DNA from: Bacteriovoracaceae bacterium
Lineage (GTDB): Bacteria > Bdellovibrionota > Bacteriovoracia > Bacteriovoracales > Bacteriovoracaceae
Direction: 5' to 3'
Length of the DNA stretch: 46,426 nucleotides
NCBI GenBank assembly: GCA_016786485.1
Contig: JAEUWD010000041.1
Coordinates: 1 to 46,426 of the forward strand
Shown here one piece after another: positions 15,527 through 24,260 of the stretch. Position 1 is the first letter of the stretch, and each line of letters opens with the position of its first letter. The notes below the pieces were generated by a model that was not told the DNA's origin, did no database searches, and saw only the letters and a program-made list of their open reading frames with translations. A program made the position numbers and the translations under genes.

Positions 15527-16252
15527 ATGCAATCGAAGGAAAACCGTAAGTACTATCTTAAGCCTTTGGAAAACCACCAATCGGAGGGGTTATCGAAGGA
15601 CATTGTGAAGCCCAATACACTTTTTCATTTTTGGAAAAAGGGCAAGAGTTCTATTTATAAAATGAGCTTAGCTTCGTTTACAAAAGATACTTTGAATTTC
15701 AAGCGCCCTGATATTATCGATGATGAAATGATCAATGATGTCATCGATAAACCCGTTCTGCTTAAAATCACTCAAGGTGAAAATCAATATTTTACCAATG
15801 GTGTTTTGTTATTTAATGCTGATCGCTCAGCCTTGGTTTTTAAATTAGTAGAAACGGTTTTCAAGAATGTTCAACGTAAAGACTGTCGTATTATGGTGAG
15901 TGATTTCGTGAAGGTTTCTTTTGTTGTCGATAAACAGCAGTATTCTTGTTTGGATGTTTCGGCAGGGGGGACCAGTTTCTACTGTGAACCAAAATCGGCA
16001 GAAAAATTTGAAAAAGAAATGAAGTTTGCCAATTGTGAATTAAAATTCAACGGGACCAAGTTCAAAATCCCGAATTGCCGAGTGGCGCTTAAGATTGGAC
16101 CAGATGAGACAGGCAATGTGAAAGTGGGAGTTCAGTTCTTGGATATGTCATATAAAGTTGAAGATGAGATTTGGATTTTAATAAATAAAGAAATGAAACG
16201 TGTCTATATTCAAGAAAATATCGTCGAAGAAGCACTGAAAAAAGTAAGTTAG
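15527..16252 (+). CDS. PilZ domain protein, predicted c-di-GMP receptor
   Basis: A 241-residue protein with a C-terminal PilZ domain carrying both ligand motifs: RKDCR (RxxxR, residues 117-121) and DVSAGG (D/NxSxxG, 143-148). It should bind c-di-GMP, a signal that controls motility and lifestyle switches. The N-terminal ~115 residues form a separate domain without a recognised family, possibly a YcgR-like barrel. Start codons at 15509 (GTG), 15515 (GTG) and 15527 (ATG) are all possible. The purine-rich GAGGTGGGAG could serve either of the later two. It is convergent with the cyclic-nucleotide-binding gene, with a 4 bp overlap. Confidence 0.85.
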   Translation: MQSKENRKYYLKPLENHQSEGLSKDIVKPNTLFHFWKKGKSSIYKMSLASFTKDTLNFKRPDIIDDEMINDVIDKPVLLKITQGENQYFTNGVLLFNADRSALVFKLVETVFKNVQRKDCRIMVSDFVKVSFVVDKQQYSCLDVSAGGTSFYCEPKSAEKFEKEMKFANCELKFNGTKFKIPNCRVALKIGPDETGNVKVGVQFLDMSYKVEDEIWILINKEMKRVYIQENIVEEALKKVS

Positions 16253-16596
16253 ATTTTGATTTTAGCATTCGCGCGTCTTAGTCTTTCGACCAGTGTGCGA
16301 ATGAGAAGTTGTAACCACTTTGGTTGGCCGTCAAAAATTTGCTTATAATTATCAGCTTTGATTTCTAATAATTCGCAGTCGGTAAGTGCCTTAACGCTTG
16401 CACAACGAGGCATATCATCCAAGAAAGACATTTCGCCCACAAGTTCTCCGGTGTAAACGTGACCTAGCAGGACATCGTTTTTACCTTTTTTCTTGTACAC
16501 TTCCAGTTGTCCGTCTTGTACCCAGTAAAGAGACTTACTATCTCCACCTTCAACAATTAAAGACTCGCCTTTTTTAATTTTTATTTTTGTCGCCAT
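16249..16596 (-). CDS. Single cyclic-nucleotide-binding domain protein
   Basis: A 115-residue protein consisting of only a CAP/cNMP-type effector domain. The phosphate-binding-cassette region (GELVGEMSFLDDMPRCASVK) matches the conserved GE...L...PR.A.V pattern. There is no DNA-binding helix-turn-helix, so it must signal by protein contact. Ligand identity (cAMP, cGMP or none) cannot be told. It ends against the PilZ gene and has no clear ribosome site. Confidence 0.88.
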   Translation of the reverse strand: MATKIKIKKGESLIVEGGDSKSLYWVQDGQLEVYKKKGKNDVLLGHVYTGELVGEMSFLDDMPRCASVKALTDCELLEIKADNYKQIFDGQPKWLQLLIRTLVERLRRANAKIKI

Positions 16597-16640
16597 AAAT
16601 AAATGATAGCGGATTTTGAAAGAGATGGAAGTAGGTAAAC

Positions 16641-18596
16641 TTATTCTTGTATGACGTGCTTGCGGATACCGTAGTATGCCGCTCGAGAAATCAGTTTTTC
16701 AGTAATAACGGCAACAGAAGCTGCTAAGTAGGCTTTACCTGGGTTCTGAGTATTTTTGCAAATGGTATTAAAAACATAAAGACCAACCACTACTGATTTA
16801 AAGTCTTCAATCACACCCCAATGACGTTGAAACCACCAAACATCAAAAGAGCGATAACCTGTTTTAAAATAAGAAGAAGTGTTTTCTTTTGAATCTTCGT
16901 AAACTTGTTGAGAAATAAGTTCTAGGATGGCTTCTTTGACTTCTGGTTTCTCTAAGTCTTCTTCAGTTTGAATGGCGTCGAGTAAACTCTGACCACTTGG
17001 GAGCTTTTTATCTCTGAAAACATTTTCAACTTCGTCGACAATTTGACGACCAAGTCTTTTATGTTCGAACTCTTTAACCAGTTCGCCCACTTGTTCTTTG
17101 TAGTCAGCACTGCATTTAATTTGATTAAACTTTTCTAAAGAATCCTCATCTTTTACCCCGACGAGAGCTTCATATCCAATACTGTACGGGATATCACCAG
17201 CTGTTGACGTCAGATACTTCAGCATGAATTTACTCAAGAGTGAGGTCGACTTCGCTACGACGATAGATGTACCCACTAAAGCGCTATAAACAGACCATAC
17301 GCCGTCATAAGCCACTTTCTTGTACCAATTACTGGTGATGTCACTTTTTTCAGGTGAGTCCCAATGAAAGTAGCTATACATAATGGTGGTAAGGGAGATA
17401 CCAGATAAAATTTTGAATGTTCTAAATCTTTTAGCATCACGAAGGTAATTCTGACTACGTGGACTACGTTTATCAATTCCTCGCATGTTTTTTGAACATT
17501 GGTTTAGAATTCCACGATAAAACGAAGTATCAGCATGAACTTCGCTTTCAATTTCATTCAACATTTTTTTTGTGTCAGGGCCGGCATAATACTGGCGATA
17601 CTTTTTTTCGTATTGTTTGCGAATACGATTTTCGTAGTTTTGAATTTTCTTTTCCTGACGGAAAAAAGCCAAGGTATTATCTTCGTAACCTAAACGAGTA
17701 ACAATACTAACAGGTAAGATTCTTTGCGCTAACGGTTCGGGTTTAAATCCACCTTTTAAAAGGGATTGAACATTTCTAGCGACTTTTAGGGCCTGTTCTT
17801 TTTTCATTGTTCCTAAATAGTCTAGGAAGTGACTAAAAAGTTTTACATAACCAATATAGTTGGGAAGCTCTTGTAAATTATTATCAATTGCCATCAGAAT
17901 TTCCGCATCCTGCGCCTTATATAACAGCATGGTTGACCATTCTTGCTTAAGTTCTGGAGATAAGCGACTACGTTCAATCATTCCTTCCACGATTCTAAAG
18001 AACTCTTCATTGTAATTGAGATTAAAAGAAACCTTCCTTTGAATTGGCGAAAAAGAATAAAAAACGAGCTCGTTATTTTTTGCTTCAAGAATTCGTACGG
18101 TTTGCTCATAAGACAGAATATTCTTTTCAATTAAAAGATTTGTGAGCTGAGTGAAGTTTTTATAAAAAACCAAATAATTTTCACCCAAATTTGAAAGATG
18201 TGAAATAAATCTTTCAGCTTGAGCATTGCTAAAAGTTCTTAAGATATCTGCCCAAGTAAAAGCATCGAATGTATCTCGATAAATAGAGTCAAAAGCCAAT
18301 TTAGGATCGATTCGAACTTCATGGAGTGCACTTTCCATTGAGCTTTGCATGGCCTTATCACCCAACACGCGACTTAATTTATAACTCCAATTAGTACGAG
18401 CCTCAAATGTTCTTTTCTTTTCACGGTAGATATTGGCCGCTGGTATATTTTCTAAAATTTTACGTTTAACAATGTATTGAGAATGAAGAAACTGATTACA
18501 CTCATCTCCTTGGGCCACGCTCGCTACAAGTAAAAACACTACTGGTAAGTAGAGCTTTGTGCGCGCCGCAATATTGAGTTTCGTTGTCTTTTTCAT
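16641..18596 (-). CDS. Large exported/membrane protein of unknown function
   Basis: A 651-residue protein with a long n-region and a hydrophobic signal segment (LYLPVVFLLVASVAQG, then DECNQF). It is mainly helical. Two further hydrophobic stretches lie at about 398-412 (ILSGISLTTIMYSYF) and 433-455 (VYSALVGTSIVVAKSTSLLS), and another near the C-terminus (SVVVGLYVFNTIC). It may therefore be a periplasm-facing integral membrane protein. I recognise no domain. No good ribosome site precedes the ATG. Confidence 0.7.
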   Translation of the reverse strand: MKKTTKLNIAARTKLYLPVVFLLVASVAQGDECNQFLHSQYIVKRKILENIPAANIYREKKRTFEARTNWSYKLSRVLGDKAMQSSMESALHEVRIDPKLAFDSIYRDTFDAFTWADILRTFSNAQAERFISHLSNLGENYLVFYKNFTQLTNLLIEKNILSYEQTVRILEAKNNELVFYSFSPIQRKVSFNLNYNEEFFRIVEGMIERSRLSPELKQEWSTMLLYKAQDAEILMAIDNNLQELPNYIGYVKLFSHFLDYLGTMKKEQALKVARNVQSLLKGGFKPEPLAQRILPVSIVTRLGYEDNTLAFFRQEKKIQNYENRIRKQYEKKYRQYYAGPDTKKMLNEIESEVHADTSFYRGILNQCSKNMRGIDKRSPRSQNYLRDAKRFRTFKILSGISLTTIMYSYFHWDSPEKSDITSNWYKKVAYDGVWSVYSALVGTSIVVAKSTSLLSKFMLKYLTSTAGDIPYSIGYEALVGVKDEDSLEKFNQIKCSADYKEQVGELVKEFEHKRLGRQIVDEVENVFRDKKLPSGQSLLDAIQTEEDLEKPEVKEAILELISQQVYEDSKENTSSYFKTGYRSFDVWWFQRHWGVIEDFKSVVVGLYVFNTICKNTQNPGKAYLAASVAVITEKLISRAAYYGIRKHVIQE

Positions 18597-18792
18597 TGGT
18601 CATATTTTTATCGCAGGGCCATAACGATGACAAAAAATATGTCCCTTACAGGATCAATGTTAGATAATTTAATAAAGTCCTAATAATCTAGGAAAAATAT
18701 GGGGTAATTCTTTGTTAGGATTGTGTTAATGCTTAAAAAATACTTGAAATATGCTATGGCAGCCTATGCCTCTTTTCCCTTAAACTAAAGAG

Positions 18793-19545
18793 ATGAAGGT
18801 TTTAGATTTTGACCGAAATGGGGATGAAGTACTCAATATTTATCACATCCTCAAGACCAATAAGATAGAGATATGCCTATGGCAAAAGACCAAAGACTAT
18901 CTTCATGATCGTTTACAGTATCGTTTTCACTTAGATTCCATTAATTTTGGGACTTTTGTGATGAATTTCAGCCAAGTTCAGCACCGAAAAATCAATTTTA
19001 GAATGGGGAAGATTTTTTGTTATTGCGAAGCGGAGGCTTTTATTTTTAGTGCTTCGATTATTGCCATTGGAACTTATAAAATCAGCATCGAACTTCCCAA
19101 TTATATTTATCTTTTAAATGAACATGAGGCCCATATGGTGCAAGAAAACAAGTGGGTTGAGTTGCAGTCGATTTTTAAAGAGTACAAGCGGCCAGCGGCG
19201 ACTAAAACGACGCAACGGGTTTTCACTGAAGATGAACGTTATAAAGATGTGCGTGAAACTCCTCGAGGCAAACCGAGTGAACAAAAGACAGTGGTGCTTC
19301 GTAAACTGATGGTAAATTCAAAAGTTGAACGTGAATTTAATCTGTTTGATTTGTCCCAAGGCGGCTGTGCCCTTTTGATAAAAGATCCTTTTTTCTTTGA
19401 AAAAGGAACACAGGTCGAGTTAGTACGAATAGATAACGAGTATTTTACTCCGGAATTACTGGGTGAAGTTATGTCCGTTAATCTCAATGGAGAAGGGGCA
19501 AGTCAGTACAAGGTAGGGATTAAATTCTTAGGTTCTGTTAAGTAA
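18793..19545 (+). CDS. PilZ-like protein with degenerate ligand motif
   Basis: A 250-residue protein with a PilZ-type C-terminal barrel. FDLSQGGCALL contains the D/NxSxxG motif (D186 to G191), followed by typical strands and a GIKFLG end. A canonical RxxxR is not visible ahead of it: VVLRKLMV has only one Arg, and an earlier candidate stretch reads NEHEAHM. c-di-GMP binding is therefore doubtful. The N-terminal half resembles the extra barrel seen in YcgR-like proteins. It sits upstream of the small HEXXH protease on the same strand. Confidence 0.75.
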   Translation: MKVLDFDRNGDEVLNIYHILKTNKIEICLWQKTKDYLHDRLQYRFHLDSINFGTFVMNFSQVQHRKINFRMGKIFCYCEAEAFIFSASIIAIGTYKISIELPNYIYLLNEHEAHMVQENKWVELQSIFKEYKRPAATKTTQRVFTEDERYKDVRETPRGKPSEQKTVVLRKLMVNSKVEREFNLFDLSQGGCALLIKDPFFFEKGTQVELVRIDNEYFTPELLGEVMSVNLNGEGASQYKVGIKFLGSVK

Positions 19546-19569
19546 TCAACGCTTTATTTCGATGCGGGT

Positions 19570-19585
19570 ATAGAGGGTCCTCTAT
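19570..19585 (+). promoter_or_regulatory. Inverted repeat over the ribosome site of the HEXXH protease gene
   Basis: ATAGAGG-GT-CCTCTAT is a 7-bp-arm inverted repeat that contains the AGAGG ribosome site and the first two bases of the ATG at 19584. It could be a protein operator or an RNA hairpin that masks initiation. Confidence 0.4.
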
Positions 19586-20114
19586 GCTTAGTTTATTTAA
19601 ATCTAAAAACGTCACGACTACTGCTAATACAGATTATCGTGAGTTTTTTAAATCGCAATTTTTTCAAAGTGAACATCACCATTGGATTGTAGCCAATAAG
19701 TTTATTCAAGCTAACTTCGAAGAGTTTTTTGATAAATTACCGCTCATATTAATAAAGAAATTTACTCAAGGACCCCAGCTGATTTTTTTGGCTTCTTCGG
19801 GCCGCTACAGTTGTGCCATTAATCCTTTACAAGCTCACGTTATTATTGTTTTTCCCGAACTCATGAAGCTGCTCAAATCATCGGCCACGAATCACGCGCT
19901 GGCGATTCTCGCGCATGAAATAGGGCATATTGCTCATGAGCATGGGGCAAAAGTCATAGATCCGATTGAAGCACAAGTTGAGGCTGATTTATTTGCTTGT
20001 AAATTGGGTTACGCGCTTGAAATTGAAAGTTTCTTAGAAGATCAGGTCGAGAGTCTCGAAAAGCGGATACGTCTAACGTATGTTACCGCTTATCTGCATT
20101 CAACCAATAATTAA
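19584..20114 (+). CDS. Minimal M48-like zinc metalloprotease
   Basis: A 176-residue soluble protein with the zinc site HEIGH (His111, Glu112, His115) in ILAHEIGHIAHEHG and a downstream EAD (Glu133, the likely third ligand) in QVEADLFACKLG. This order fits M48/gluzincin peptidases but without their membrane helices, so it is short for the family. There is no signal peptide, so it probably acts in the cytoplasm. Its start and ribosome site lie inside an inverted repeat. Confidence 0.75.
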   Translation: MLSLFKSKNVTTTANTDYREFFKSQFFQSEHHHWIVANKFIQANFEEFFDKLPLILIKKFTQGPQLIFLASSGRYSCAINPLQAHVIIVFPELMKLLKSSATNHALAILAHEIGHIAHEHGAKVIDPIEAQVEADLFACKLGYALEIESFLEDQVESLEKRIRLTYVTAYLHSTNN

Positions 20115-20254
20115 AGATTCTGAGCGGTTGCAAAATCGCTAATGGTGCGAATTTTCATTTTTTGCACAAAATGCATAACCAATAAAATTGGTAAAGTTAA
20201 AACGATAAAAACCAATGGTGCGATTGAGTAAAAGATATTTCTAGCGTTGAGCAC
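20111..20254 (-). CDS. 47-residue single-helix membrane protein (small protein)
   Basis: A previously unlisted short reading frame that starts with GTG at 20254, preceded by GGAGG at an ideal 5-nt spacing. The translation begins MLNARNIFYSIAPLVF and contains one strongly hydrophobic segment (about residues 8-30, with two prolines), a basic junction (QKMKIRT) and a short polar tail. This follows the positive-inside rule with the tail in the cytoplasm. It ends 4 bp into the 3' end of the protease gene on the opposite strand. It occupies the only sizeable gap here. The function is unknown. Confidence 0.7.
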   Translation of the reverse strand: MLNARNIFYSIAPLVFIVLTLPILLVMHFVQKMKIRTISDFATAQNL

Positions 20255-20395
20255 AAATGCCTCCGTCGTTAATTTTCTTTGAGTATAATATTGTTGAAAT
20301 GAAAAGAATGTTAAGATCTAGTGAAGTTTAACTTTCATGAATTTCTAAAATCGCATAAAATATTAATAATTAATCCAAAGCAAAGTGTTAACTGT

Positions 20396-20908
20396 ATGGG
20401 TCTCGTAGATTTATTCAAATTCGGTAATGAAAGTGAAAAGAAAAAATTTCATAGTCTATATGAAAAGGCCAAAGGCTATTTCCCTGATTGTAATGAAAGA
20501 GAAATTATTATTTCAACTTGCATCGCTGGCTTGTGTGCTCGTGTTGCCTACGTTGATATGAAAATTGGCCAAGATGAAGCGGAACAATTAAAAAAGACTT
20601 TAAAAGATTGGACACGTTTAGCTGATAAGAATATTGATTATCTAGGCGCCATGGCAATCGAACAAGTCAAAGATTTCTGTGGCATGGAAAATCATCTTTA
20701 TTCAGGTCCACTTAATGATATTTTGGATAAACGTGAAAAAGTGGAATTGTTGGTGGCCTTATTCGCATTATCAGCAGCAGATGGTGCTGTCAGTAATTAT
20801 GAGTCAGAAGAGATTCGTCTTATTGCCAAAAGTTTAAGACTGAATGACCAATATTATCTGGCCGCTCGTGCAACTGTTCTCAAGAAGCTTCAGGCCCTTA
20901 AGAAATAA
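20396..20908 (+). CDS. TerB-like helical protein
   Basis: A 170-residue all-helical protein resembling the TerB/DUF533-type fold. It has two related halves with the ADG-containing motif (FALSAADGAVSNYESEEIRLI) and an earlier counterpart (RVAYVDMKIGQDEAEQL). TerB-like domains are linked to tellurite resistance and membrane-associated stress systems, but isolated copies are mostly uncharacterised. I took the ATG at 20396. A GTG at 20321 would add 25 residues that look unrelated. No ter genes are adjacent. Confidence 0.75.
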   Translation: MGLVDLFKFGNESEKKKFHSLYEKAKGYFPDCNEREIIISTCIAGLCARVAYVDMKIGQDEAEQLKKTLKDWTRLADKNIDYLGAMAIEQVKDFCGMENHLYSGPLNDILDKREKVELLVALFALSAADGAVSNYESEEIRLIAKSLRLNDQYYLAARATVLKKLQALKK

Positions 20909-21673
20909 TTATTCAGCAGACAAGTAGATGATATCGGTTTGAATGAGTTTCGACTTATCGATTTCAATTTTATCTGTTCCAATATGATTTAAGCCGTTGT
21001 CATTGTTTTTGCGAAAGCTAGCGATTTCACATTTCTGGCCTGGAACTAAACTAACGGAAGATGAAACTTTTTCGGATGGCTGAGTTACCCTTTCATAAAA
21101 AACAAAGCTATTATTAATTGAAATATAAGTATCAAACTGTTTATTTTTTTCGTAAATAAATTCAACATCTATAGAGTCGCCTTGCTTCCGGCAAATAAAT
21201 TTTAAATGAGTATTATCCACACGGAGAGTGGCTTCAGAGCCTTCTTCCACATTGATGGTGGAAATCTCACTGCCCGATGATGTGGACTGAGAGTCACTCC
21301 AGTGGAGTTTAGTTGTACCGAATTGTTGTTTATTATCATGACCACGAGATTTTTTTTCCATGGTTATTCGGCACGGGTCAGCCGGCTTATTTTTTTTATA
21401 AATAGCACCATGACGAGTAGATAAAAAACTATCCCAAAAATCGAGCCGTGTCGGCTTAGGTGTTACGATATCCAGGCAGTTGTTTTCGTTATCTAGAATT
21501 TCTTCACCAGTAATTTTGAATTGAGCAAATTCTCCGCGTGCCGCTTGGTAACTTGATTGAGAATTAAAGCAAAATCTACCTAGTTCTTGGGCCAGAACGA
21601 GACTTGTCGTGAGGAAAAAAAAGGTGAAAGCTAATGCCAATCTATGCATGAATACTTTTCGGGAAAATTTCAC
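20909..21673 (-). CDS. Exported protein of unknown function
   Basis: A 254-residue protein with a clear signal peptide (LALAFTFFFLTTSLVLA, then QELGRF). The start is either GTG at 21673 or ATG at 21649; the ribosome site does not decide between them. The mature part contains several Cys (FCFNSQ, NNCLDI, PCRITM, FICRKQ, KCEIAS), suggesting disulfides in the periplasm, and is beta-rich. No family was recognised. It ends one base after the convergent TerB-like gene. Confidence 0.7.
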   Translation of the reverse strand: MKFSRKVFMHRLALAFTFFFLTTSLVLAQELGRFCFNSQSSYQAARGEFAQFKITGEEILDNENNCLDIVTPKPTRLDFWDSFLSTRHGAIYKKNKPADPCRITMEKKSRGHDNKQQFGTTKLHWSDSQSTSSGSEISTINVEEGSEATLRVDNTHLKFICRKQGDSIDVEFIYEKNKQFDTYISINNSFVFYERVTQPSEKVSSSVSLVPGQKCEIASFRKNNDNGLNHIGTDKIEIDKSKLIQTDIIYLSAE

Positions 21674-21741
21674 AAAAAATTAAAACTTGAGAGAATTACT
21701 CAGAATGTTTAGTTCAGAATGAAAACGTCGATAAGTTAGCT

Positions 21742-23583
21742 ATGCAAGTGAAATTAAAAAAAACAGAAGTGCGTAACAAAGAATTTTCTTATCATGGATT
21801 CGAACAACTTGATGGAGATCATTCATTTAAAAAGGCTGTCCCTGGTGCTTATGTTGAGTATCAAGTTCGTAAGCGCCACGGTGGTAAGGTGGTCTATTTT
21901 AATTTCGAATTAGCGCGTGAGATGGGATTAATCGAATCCAGTCACCCTGATAAATTTAGTAAAAAATTAGAATCAGTTATTTTGGATACCTTCGGCATCG
22001 TCATTATCAATGAATATGATCTGATTCATAAAACAAAATTTGCCAAAGAAGATATTAAGCCAAAAAAGTATATGGCCACTCGCTATCTCCAATTGCAACA
22101 TCCATGCCCGACAGGAAAAACTTCAGGTGATGGTCGTAGTATTTGGAATGGTGAGTTTGCGGCCCATGGCAAAGTGTGGGATGTTACCAGTTGCGGTACA
22201 GGAGCGACATGCTTGAGTCCGGCCACGCATAAATACAAAAAGTTTTTTAAAACAGGTGATCCAACTATTTCTTACGGTTGTGGTTATTCAGAAACGGATG
22301 AAGGACTTTCTACAGCTATCTTCAGTGATATTCTTCATAAAAATCAACATAGCACAGAAAGAGTGTTGGCCATTTTAGAATTCGAAAAAAATATTGGGAT
22401 TACGGTACGTGCGCACCCTTGTTTGTTACGCCCTTCGCATTTTTTTAACCACTTAAAACAAGGGAATCTTGAAGCTCTTGAGCAAATTACTGATTACTTT
22501 ATTGAAAGAATGAAAAAGAATAAATCTTGGAAAAACGTTCCAACAAATCGAACCAAGAAATACGATTACTTTCTCGAAAAAGTTTCGCATGACTTTGCGA
22601 AAGCAGCAGCGAAGTATGAAGATGACTATATTTTCTGCTGGTTTGATTGGGATGGCGATAATACTTTGATGAATGGCGGTATTATCGATTATGGTTCTAT
22701 TCGTCAGTTTGGTATGTTTCACCACGAGTACCGTTATGACGACGTCGAACGCTATTCAACTTCGATTAAAGAGCAAAAGCAAAAATCAAAATATATTGTT
22801 CAAACTTTTGTTCAGCTTGTTGATTTTTTAAAAACGGGTCAAAAGAAAAATATTACTTCTTTTAAATCTCACGCTGCTCTAAATGAGTACGAAAAAACTT
22901 TTGAATATTACAAAAACTATAACCTTATTTATAAAATTGGCTTCGCTCCCAGCAAAATTGAAGGCATTCTAAGTAATAAGAAAAACATGCATTTAGTTTC
23001 GAAGTTCAGAAGTGCTTTTACTTATTTTGAAAGAGCCAAATCACAGCGTGGCATTTATAAAGTGGCGGACGGTATTACTTGGGACGCGATCTTTTGTATG
23101 CGAGACATTTTGCGAGAGTTGCCGCAGCTTTTATTACTAAGAAACCAAGAGTATCTTTCTGCGGAAGAGTTTATCGAAATCATTCGTTCGAGCTACGCTA
23201 AGAAAAACGATTTGAAAATTGCCAAAGAACGAAAAATTAAAATTCAACAGTTTCAGAAATATTATCTCTTGCTGCTTAAAGCGGTTGGCCGTTCGTGTAA
23301 TACGAAAGTCGATAAGATGTTACTGGAAATTACCATGCGTTCGTCTATTATTAATAAGTACGAAAGAGTCACAGGGGATTCGATTACAATTATTACCGAT
23401 AAAATTTTACATACGCGTCCATCGCTACAAAATATCGAGATCTATGAAATTCTTCAAGAGTTTGGTAGCAGCCAAAATCTGAATCCGGATAAGACAAAAT
23501 CAAAGCCACGCAATGGAGTGAAACGAAGTTCTGTGCTTTATGGCATGTTCAAAATAGTGAATGATTATCGTGAGGGGATATGA
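21742..23583 (+). CDS. Divergent SelO-family pseudokinase (protein AMPylase-like)
   Basis: A 613-residue protein that follows the SelO/YdiU fold along its length. FNFELAREMGL matches the N-terminal FN.ELA..LGL region, and SGDGRSIWNGE (residues 128-138) matches GDGR..LGE. RAHPCLLRPSHF matches R.APS.LR.GHF. DNTLMNGGIIDYG places Asn307 and Asp316 nine residues apart, as in the SelO metal-binding pair. SelO transfers AMP to proteins. Here the catalytic Lys of the LKGAG loop appears replaced by Cys151 (TSCGTGA), and the following Glu by Asp196. Activity may be lost or changed. It overlaps the peptidase E gene by ATGA. Confidence 0.8.
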   Translation: MQVKLKKTEVRNKEFSYHGFEQLDGDHSFKKAVPGAYVEYQVRKRHGGKVVYFNFELAREMGLIESSHPDKFSKKLESVILDTFGIVIINEYDLIHKTKFAKEDIKPKKYMATRYLQLQHPCPTGKTSGDGRSIWNGEFAAHGKVWDVTSCGTGATCLSPATHKYKKFFKTGDPTISYGCGYSETDEGLSTAIFSDILHKNQHSTERVLAILEFEKNIGITVRAHPCLLRPSHFFNHLKQGNLEALEQITDYFIERMKKNKSWKNVPTNRTKKYDYFLEKVSHDFAKAAAKYEDDYIFCWFDWDGDNTLMNGGIIDYGSIRQFGMFHHEYRYDDVERYSTSIKEQKQKSKYIVQTFVQLVDFLKTGQKKNITSFKSHAALNEYEKTFEYYKNYNLIYKIGFAPSKIEGILSNKKNMHLVSKFRSAFTYFERAKSQRGIYKVADGITWDAIFCMRDILRELPQLLLLRNQEYLSAEEFIEIIRSSYAKKNDLKIAKERKIKIQQFQKYYLLLLKAVGRSCNTKVDKMLLEITMRSSIINKYERVTGDSITIITDKILHTRPSLQNIEIYEILQEFGSSQNLNPDKTKSKPRNGVKRSSVLYGMFKIVNDYREGI

Positions 23584-24245
23584 AGTTAGTGTTTTATGGT
23601 GGCGGTGATAACCAAGACAATAAAATACTTGATCAGACGCTCATTTCCATCAGCCCGAGCAAAAAACCAAAAATAGCTTTCATTCCATCATGTTCACATT
23701 TTGTTGATCATGAATTTGTGGATTTCATAAAAAAATATAAACGATTTAATATTTCTAAATTTCTCTACTTTCCTGTCGATGTGCCTTTTGACTCAGTTAT
23801 GCTTCGTGCCGTTATGAATTGTGATATTATTCATCTGGCCGGAGGAAACACTTTTTACTTTCTTAAGCATCTCCGGAAAAATGGACTAATCGAAATGCTT
23901 CGTAAATTTGTTGCTCGTGGCGGAATTTTAACGGGATTAAGTGCTGGAGCGATCTTGATGACTCCTTCTATTCATACAGCATCTTTGCCTGATTTCGATC
24001 GTGATGAAAATCATGATAATGTGAAAAAACTAAATTCGTTGGGTTTAGTTAATTTTGAATTTTTTCCTCACTACATTAATTCTGCTCGGTACGATCGCGA
24101 GCTTCTTCGATATTCTATGGATTTACCTTATCCACTTTACGCATCACCTGACGGTTCCGGCATAGTATTGCATGGCCGAATAATAACTTTTGTTGGAAAG
24201 AATTTTTGCTTTTATAAAGGCAAAAAAATGTCGATAAAGAGTTAA
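23580..24245 (+). CDS. Peptidase E (S51)-like protein
   Basis: A 221-residue member of the S51 class-I-glutamine-amidotransferase-like fold, which includes aspartyl dipeptidase and cyanophycinase. It has LAGGNTFYFL, the nucleophile elbow GLSAGAILM with the catalytic Ser, and FFPHYINSARYD with a conserved His. The exact substrate is not clear. It might act on Asp-X dipeptides. It is translationally coupled to the SelO-like gene (4-bp overlap), and the FMN glutamate synthase gene follows after 15 bp, so the three probably form one operon. Confidence 0.85.
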   Translation: MKLVFYGGGDNQDNKILDQTLISISPSKKPKIAFIPSCSHFVDHEFVDFIKKYKRFNISKFLYFPVDVPFDSVMLRAVMNCDIIHLAGGNTFYFLKHLRKNGLIEMLRKFVARGGILTGLSAGAILMTPSIHTASLPDFDRDENHDNVKKLNSLGLVNFEFFPHYINSARYDRELLRYSMDLPYPLYASPDGSGIVLHGRIITFVGKNFCFYKGKKMSIKS

Positions 24246-24260
24246 CTAGGGGAATTTTAT

